The notes beneath the pieces were generated by a model. That model made no database searches, had not been told where the DNA came from, and saw only the letters and a list, made by a program, of their open reading frames with translations. The position numbers were made by a program, and so were the translations under genes. DNA of 64,000 nt from CBDIBC01 sp965276635 (GTDB lineage: Bacteria > Actinomycetota > Acidimicrobiia > Acidimicrobiales > Palsa-688), in assembly GCA_965276635.1 (NCBI GenBank), contig CBDIBC010000002.1, positions 310,001 through 374,000 on the forward strand, written 5' to 3'. Positions 59,592-64,000 of the stretch are shown here, piece by piece. How positions within the stretch are numbered: position 1 is the first letter of the stretch; each line of letters starts with the position of its first letter.

Positions 59592-60298
59592 GGGTCCTGG
59601 CCCCGGCCAAGCTGGCGCTGTCGCTGCGGGTGACGGGCGTGCGGGAGGACGGCTACCACCTCATCGACGCCGAGATGATCACCGTCGACCTGGTGGACGA
59701 GCTGACGTTCTCCGCCGGCGACGGGTTGGTCGTGGTCGACGAGGTCGGTCGCGGCCTCGAGGTGCCGGCCTCGGAGGAGAACCTGGTCCGCCGGGCCCTC
59801 GATGCCGTCGACCGGCGCGCCCACGTCGAGCTGCGCAAGCGCATCCCGGCCGGCGGTGGGCTGGGGGGCGGTTCGGCCGATGCGGCCGCCGTGCTGCGCT
59901 GGGCCGGCTGCGCCGACGGCGCGGTGGCCGCCGCCCTGGGCGCCGACGTGCCGTTCTGCCTCTCCGGCGGCCGGGCTCGCGTCACGGGTGTCGGCGACAT
60001 CGTCGAGCATCTGGCACCCCTACCGTCGGACGAGCAGGCCTGGACGCTGCTCACCCCACCGTTCGGGGTGTCGACCGCCGCCGTCTACGCCATGTGGGAT
60101 CGGCTGGGCGGCCCGACCGGCGCACGCAACGACCTGGAGTCAGCCGCGCTCGCCGTCGAGCCCCGCCTGGCCGAGTGGCGCGATCGACTCCGCCGGGCCA
60201 CCGGTCGCCAGCCCGTGCTGGCCGGCAGCGGATCCACCTGGTTCGTGGAGGGCGCTGCCCCCGGCGACGACCGCGTCGTCGTCCACGCTGGCCGCTGA
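59588..60298 (+). CDS. ispE: 4-diphosphocytidyl-2-C-methyl-D-erythritol kinase, short
   Basis: A 236-residue GHMP kinase of the MEP isoprenoid pathway. The N-terminal block is APAKLALSLRVTGVREDGYHLI, the ATP loop is PAGGGLGGGSADAAAVL, and the catalytic Asp is in LGADVPFCLSGG. The C-terminus has LAGSGSTWFV. It is about 45 residues shorter than E. coli IspE, mainly in the C-terminal half, and the Asn usual in AKLNL is Ala. The ATG overlaps the rsmA stop. It is expected to be functional but the shortening is notable. Confidence 0.88.
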   Translation: MRVLAPAKLALSLRVTGVREDGYHLIDAEMITVDLVDELTFSAGDGLVVVDEVGRGLEVPASEENLVRRALDAVDRRAHVELRKRIPAGGGLGGGSADAAAVLRWAGCADGAVAAALGADVPFCLSGGRARVTGVGDIVEHLAPLPSDEQAWTLLTPPFGVSTAAVYAMWDRLGGPTGARNDLESAALAVEPRLAEWRDRLRRATGRQPVLAGSGSTWFVEGAAPGDDRVVVHAGR

Positions 60299-60309
60299 GC
60301 CGCTCGGCG

Positions 60310-60408
60310 CTAGCGGCCCGCCCGGCGCTGCCAGCGCGTCGCCTTCAGCATCTTCTTGTGCTTCTTCTTCCGCATGCGCTTACGGCGCTTCTTGATGAGG
60401 GATCCCAT
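60310..60408 (-). CDS. Ribosomal protein bS22 / AURKAIP1-COX24 domain protein (32 residues)
   Basis: A 32-residue, highly basic protein: begins MGSLIKKRRKRMRKKKHKKM and ends RWQRRAGR. The GS-(V/L)-IKKRRKRM-KKKH-K core is the AURKAIP1/COX24 motif found in the small-subunit protein bS22 of mycobacteria and other actinobacteria. The ATG at 60408 and TAG at 60312-60310 bound it. It lies antisense just after ispE and is too short for many gene finders. Confidence 0.9.
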   Translation of the reverse strand: MGSLIKKRRKRMRKKKHKKMLKATRWQRRAGR

Positions 60409-60461
60409 GGCGTCGAGCCAACCTAGCGGCCCCGACCGCTCTCCGCACGCTGACCGACCGC

Positions 60462-61643
60462 TCAGGTGGGCGGGACGGGCTTGGCCTTGGGCGGTGGGAC
60501 CCCCACCTTGGGACCGATGCCGGCGGCGTCGGGCCAGCGGCGGCGGGAGACGATCGACAGCTTGCGCAGGAGGGCCACCGCTCCGGGGTCGTCGTCGGCC
60601 GGCCTGGTCTCGATGCGGCCGTCGGCGACCATGCCCTCGATGATCTCCCGGCCGGCGTCGGTGCGCACGATGGTGAGCGTCCAGTCGTTGAAGGCGCCGA
60701 TCCCGCCGGTGGAGATGTCGGCATGCTCGGCCGCGAAGTCCGGGCAGGTCTTGCAGCCCTCACGGGTCCAGGCGTGGCACTCCTTGAGGGGGATCTCGTG
60801 GTAGTCGCCGTTGCGCATCCACAGCTGGAACACGCCCTTGATGTTCATCTTGACGATGTCGGCACGAGCCAGGCCGTACTTCGCCTCGAACAGCTCGCTG
60901 AAGATGGCGTCGTCGAAGGTCTTGGAGCACAGCAGCCCGATCGACAGCGCCATCCGGCGACCCACCTTGCCCGCCTTCCGGGCCCGCATGACGCCGGGCA
61001 CCGACGCCTGGCAGCTCATGCCGACCAGCGCCAGTCGCTCGGCGCCACCGGCGATGGCCTCGGTGTAGGCCAGGGTGTTCGCCGAGTACGTGTAGCGGGA
61101 TCCTGACGCGGCGAGGATCTCTTGGCGCGTCCGGGCCAGGCCGGGCGTGGCCTTCCACGTGCTGCCGTCACCTTCGAGGAACGAGACCAGGGCAGCATCG
61201 ATGTGATCGTGCTCCAAGGCCCACAGCAGGATGGCCGACACCATGCCGCCGTCCTGGCCCCGCTCGTGCAGCTCGGGATCGGTCGCTCGGGCCAGGAAGA
61301 TGTCCTTGCTGATCCCGGTCAGCTCGTCGGGCTCCCGCTCCCGGCCGTAGAGGTAGGTGTCCACCTCGCTCTCCCAGCTCCGGAACCGGGGACAGGCGCG
61401 CGTGCAGCTGGTGCAGCCCCGCTCGCCGTGCCCGCAGTTGGCGGGGCCGAGCTCGTCCTCCAGATGGAACGGCCGGTACACCCCGTTGGTGTCGTCGTAG
61501 CCGAGCACGTCGTGCGGGCAGGCCACCACGCACCCTGCGCAGCCGGTGCACAAGCCGCTGGTGACCACCTCGGAGAACAGCTCCAGCCACTGGGCGCGCC
61601 ACCGCTCCCGAGCGGGCTTCGGTGCAGTCTCGGTCGTCGACAT
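60462..61643 (-). CDS. Coenzyme F420 hydrogenase/dehydrogenase beta subunit-family protein (FrhB-like)
   Basis: A 393-residue iron-sulfur flavoprotein. The N-terminal ferredoxin domain has CTGCAGCVVACP, and further Cys clusters follow (NCGHGERGCTSCTRACP). The FrhB N- and C-terminal domains are seen in GQDGGMVSAILLWALEHDHIDAALV, VGMSCQASVPGV, GLLCSKTFDD and CKTCPDFAAEHADISTGGIG. The family reduces or oxidises F420, or reduces chlorophyllide and bilins. Use of F420 fits an actinobacterium. The ATG at 61643 is divergent from an MFS gene. Confidence 0.92.
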   Translation of the reverse strand: MSTTETAPKPARERWRAQWLELFSEVVTSGLCTGCAGCVVACPHDVLGYDDTNGVYRPFHLEDELGPANCGHGERGCTSCTRACPRFRSWESEVDTYLYGREREPDELTGISKDIFLARATDPELHERGQDGGMVSAILLWALEHDHIDAALVSFLEGDGSTWKATPGLARTRQEILAASGSRYTYSANTLAYTEAIAGGAERLALVGMSCQASVPGVMRARKAGKVGRRMALSIGLLCSKTFDDAIFSELFEAKYGLARADIVKMNIKGVFQLWMRNGDYHEIPLKECHAWTREGCKTCPDFAAEHADISTGGIGAFNDWTLTIVRTDAGREIIEGMVADGRIETRPADDDPGAVALLRKLSIVSRRRWPDAAGIGPKVGVPPPKAKPVPPT

Positions 61644-61711
61644 GCGGCGAGGCTACCGCTGCCCTGCGACGGGGACGATTGCGCACCGGGTGCCGGTAGC
61701 GTTCCGCCGCC

Positions 61712-62950
61712 ATGACATCGATCGATGCCACGACCACCTCCTCCGACGCCAACGATCCTGGCGCCATCTCCGGACCCATGGTGTTGCTGCTGGCCGTGGC
61801 CTGCGGGGTGTCGGTGGCCAGCATCTACTATCCCCAACCTCTTCTGCACACGGTGGCGCGCACCTTCCACGTCGGCTCGGGGCCGGCCGGCCTGCTCGTC
61901 ACCGTCTCCCAGATCGGCTACGCCGCCGGCCTGGCCCTGCTCGTGCCCCTGGGTGATGTGCTGGCCCGCCGCCGGTTGGTGCCCGTCGTCATGGTCGTCA
62001 CCGCCGCGGCCATGGGCCTGTCGGCGGTTGCTCCGTCCCTGGCCCTGCTGATCGCGCTCGCCTTCGTCGCCGGTGTGGGAGCCGTGATGGCCCAGGTGCT
62101 CGTCCCTCTTGCTGCGTCGCTGGCCGACGACGAACGGCGCGGCCGGGTGGTCGGCACCGTGATGAGCGGCCTGCTGCTCGGGATCCTGCTGGCCCGGACC
62201 GTGTCGGGGTTGATCGCCGGTGCCAGCTCCTGGCGGGTCGTCTACGTGGTGGGCGCAGGCCTGCTGCTCGCCCTGGCCGCGGTGCTGGCGCGCCGCCTGC
62301 CGGTCGAGGCGACCCGTCCCCGCTTGCGCTACCGGCAGGTGCTGCGCTCGACGATTCGCCTCTTCGCCGGTGAGCCGCTGTTGCGTCGTCGGGCCCTCCT
62401 TGGTGCCCTGGGCTTCGCCGCGTTCAGCGTGTTCTGGACCACCGGCGCGTTCCTCATGGCTGGGCCGCCGTACCACTACAGCGACACCGTCATCGGCCTT
62501 TTCGGCCTGGTGGGGGCGGGCGGTGCCGTGTGCGCGTCCTTCGCCGGGCGGCTGGCCGATCGAGAGCTGACTCGGCCTACGACGGCGGCGTTCGCCACCG
62601 TTATCGGCCTGTCGTTCGTGCCGCTCTACCTCGGCCGCCACAGCCTGGCCTGGCTGATCGTGGGGATCCTGGCGCTCGACGTCGGCGTCCAGGGCCTCCA
62701 GGTGACCAACCAGTCGTTGATCTACCGCCTGGCGCCCGACGCCCGCAGCCGGATCAACGCCAGCTACATGGTCTGCTACTTCGCGGGGGGCGCCGTCGGC
62801 TCGGCGCTGGCCGGGTTGGCCTATTCGTCGTCGGGCTGGGCCGGTGTGTGCGTGCTGGGCGCGGTGGCCGGCCTCCTGGCCCTGGTCGGCTCGGCGTTCG
62901 ACGCCGTGCGCCCGGTGACCGTTCCCGCCGGTGCCCCGGCCACCGGCTGA
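61712..62950 (+). CDS. MFS transporter, DHA1-like
   Basis: A 412-residue 12-helix transporter. It opens with a Ser/Thr-rich cytoplasmic tail, then VLLLAVACGVSVASIYYPQPLL, LGDVLARRRLVP (loop 2-3 motif), a GVGAVMAQVLVPLAASLADDE helix-4/5 block, and a second half including FAGRLADRELTRPTTAA and the SRINASYMVCYFAGGAVG block. The IYYPQPLLHTVA start is typical of YnfM/NepI-like exporters. The start is ATG at 61712. Substrate unknown. Confidence 0.92.
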   Translation: MTSIDATTTSSDANDPGAISGPMVLLLAVACGVSVASIYYPQPLLHTVARTFHVGSGPAGLLVTVSQIGYAAGLALLVPLGDVLARRRLVPVVMVVTAAAMGLSAVAPSLALLIALAFVAGVGAVMAQVLVPLAASLADDERRGRVVGTVMSGLLLGILLARTVSGLIAGASSWRVVYVVGAGLLLALAAVLARRLPVEATRPRLRYRQVLRSTIRLFAGEPLLRRRALLGALGFAAFSVFWTTGAFLMAGPPYHYSDTVIGLFGLVGAGGAVCASFAGRLADRELTRPTTAAFATVIGLSFVPLYLGRHSLAWLIVGILALDVGVQGLQVTNQSLIYRLAPDARSRINASYMVCYFAGGAVGSALAGLAYSSSGWAGVCVLGAVAGLLALVGSAFDAVRPVTVPAGAPATG

Positions 62951-62963
62951 CGGGTAGCCGCGC

Positions 62964-63383
62964 TCAGCCGCCGGGCGGCACGCTGGTAGTCGGTGTGGTC
63001 GAGGTGGTGACGGCAGCGCCACTGCCGAGGCCGGTGGTGGTGGTGCTCGATGTGGTGCTCGTGGCCTGACCGGGCGGGGTGGTCGTCGATGACGTCGGTG
63101 TGGTGGTGGTCGCCACCCTCGAGGTCGAGGTGGTGGATGTCGGTCGGGTGGTGCTGGTCGTCTCCGGTGGCCGGGTCGTGGTGGTGGTGGTGGTGGCGGT
63201 GGCGGCGGCCGGAACCGTGGTGGGTGCGGTGCGGGCGACCGCGTTCTTGCTCGGCAACGGCTGGAAGTTCTGGGCCAGGACGTAGGCGATGGCGAAGGCC
63301 ACGATCAGCAGCGCTGTCGAGCGGGTCAGGCGGAGGCGGGGGTGGAGGTTCCGGCGGAGCCAGTCCAGCGAGGAGTTGGCCAT
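62964..63383 (-). CDS. Membrane-anchored Thr-rich protein
   Basis: A 139-residue protein. One transmembrane helix (STALLIVAFAIAYVLAQNF, residues about 20-38) is followed by a short linker and about 85 residues of Thr/Ser/Pro repeats (TTTTTTTRPPETTSTTRPTS and similar). It is a mucin-like extracellular tail that may be glycosylated. The ATG at 63383 overlaps the stop of the MscS gene (TGATG), so the two are one operon. No catalytic domain is seen. Confidence 0.82.
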   Translation of the reverse strand: MANSSLDWLRRNLHPRLRLTRSTALLIVAFAIAYVLAQNFQPLPSKNAVARTAPTTVPAAATATTTTTTTRPPETTSTTRPTSTTSTSRVATTTTPTSSTTTPPGQATSTTSSTTTTGLGSGAAVTTSTTPTTSVPPGG

Positions 63384-64000
63384 CACGGGACCGGGTTCGT
63401 GCGGTTGACGACGGACGGGCTGCGGATCTCGTTGTCCCGGAGGGCGATGGCCACCCGGAGGCGGAGCTCCCGGCCGACATCGAACTGCCGGCCGGGCTGG
63501 GTGCGGACCAGGAGGCGGAGGTTCACGTAGCCGACCTCGATGGTCTCCACGCCGGCCATGACCGGGGCGCCCACGATCAGGTCCCGCCACTCCTTCTCGT
63601 CCGCCATGCTGTCGGCCACCGCGGCGATGAGGGGTGTCACCTTCTGGAGGTCCTCTTCGACCGGGATGGGGATGTCGATCACCACCCGGGACCAGTCCTT
63701 GGAGAGGTTCGTCACCTGGCGCAGCGAGCTGTTGGGCACGACGATCAGGTCGCCCTGCTGGCTGCGCAGCTTCGTCACCCGGAGCGTGACCTCCTCGACG
63801 GTGCCGCTGATGCCGGTCAGCTGGCCGGGCATGGACAGCCGGACCAGGTCGCCGATGCCGAACTGGCGCTCGGCGAAGAGGAAGAACCCGGCGAGCAGGT
63901 CACCGACGATCTGTTGGGCCCCGAACCCGAGGGCGACGCCGATGACGGTGGCCGGGGCCACCAGGCTGGTGAGCGGGACCCCGAGGTCCTTGACGGCGAC
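63383..64000 (-). CDS. Small-conductance mechanosensitive channel, MscS family (5' end beyond window)
   Basis: The C-terminal 205 residues of an MscS-family channel; the N-terminal helices lie beyond the window. The pore helix TM3 and its kink are in VIGVALGFGAQQIVGDLLAGFFLFAERQFGIGD, followed by the beta domain (VRLSMPGQLTGISGTVEEVTLR, VVPNSSLRQVTNLSKDW) and the alpha-beta cytoplasmic vestibule. The channel releases solutes on osmotic downshift. It is co-transcribed with the Thr-rich protein gene. Confidence 0.94.
   Translation of the reverse strand, partial: VAVKDLGVPLTSLVAPATVIGVALGFGAQQIVGDLLAGFFLFAERQFGIGDLVRLSMPGQLTGISGTVEEVTLRVTKLRSQQGDLIVVPNSSLRQVTNLSKDWSRVVIDIPIPVEEDLQKVTPLIAAVADSMADEKEWRDLIVGAPVMAGVETIEVGYVNLRLLVRTQPGRQFDVGRELRLRVAIALRDNEIRSPSVVNRTNPVP

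Overview
The window is about 71% GC by eye, with dense genes, frequent GTG starts and many 4-base stop/start overlaps (ATGA, GTGA). It looks like an actinobacterial chromosome, most likely class Acidimicrobiia or a near relative. Supporting signs are an ortholog of the mycothiol-linked reductase Rv2466c, the tiny actinobacterial ribosomal proteins bL37 and bS22, a MurA with Asp at the fosfomycin-target position, an FrhB-like protein, and an amidase carrying GYW-DGG-F repeats of the kind common in Acidimicrobiia. No rRNA, tRNA, CRISPR array, prophage or insertion sequence was recognised. The taxonomic call is inference.

Bases 1-22000 form a purine and ureide catabolic supercluster. A plus-strand operon (1-5759) holds the end of ureG, ureD, an amidohydrolase, a Rieske oxygenase, an adenosine/adenine deaminase-like gene and an AtzA/TrzN-type deaminase. 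A minus-strand operon read from 14994 down to 6265 encodes an NMT1-type ABC importer (lipoprotein, ATPase, two permeases), a probable 8-oxoguanine deaminase and a three-subunit xanthine dehydrogenase. Divergent from it, 15161-18511 encodes HIU hydrolase, OHCU decarboxylase, a stand-alone allophanate-hydrolase C-terminal-like protein, an allantoate-amidohydrolase-type enzyme and PuuE-type allantoinase. The urate-oxidising step is supplied by an FAD-dependent HpxO at 19515. Together these give uptake, deamination, oxidation to urate, 5-hydroxyisourate, OHCU, allantoin, allantoate, and then urea and ammonia via urease. A phytanoyl-CoA-dioxygenase-like protein and a P450 lie beside hpxO.

Bases 22000-38000 are mixed accessory genes: two transport genes (MFS, NhaA) with a UBP zinc finger protein, a flavodoxin-like reductase, a PadR-like protein that lacks its DNA-binding domain, a nucleoside hydrolase set between G-rich tandem repeats, a cell-wall amidase, an Rv2466c-like protein, a possible PD-(D/E)XK nuclease, a GAF-EAL c-di-GMP phosphodiesterase and a short NAD-glutamate dehydrogenase.

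Bases 38000-64000 are mostly housekeeping: RpiR regulator, thioesterase, O-methyltransferase, RpiB, MurA, enolase-superfamily MenC-like enzyme, ion channel, DEAD-box helicase, exonuclease VII, metallophosphoesterase, aminopeptidase N, adenosine kinase, FAH-family protein, bL37, DUF192, RsmI, MetG, a frameshifted TatD, RsmA, IspE, bS22, FrhB-like protein, MFS transporter and MscS channel.

A recurring oddity is short tandem repeats (15-30 bp units) placed at gene ends. Several have a first unit that contains or abuts the stop codon. Others sit inside genes and expand low-complexity protein tails.
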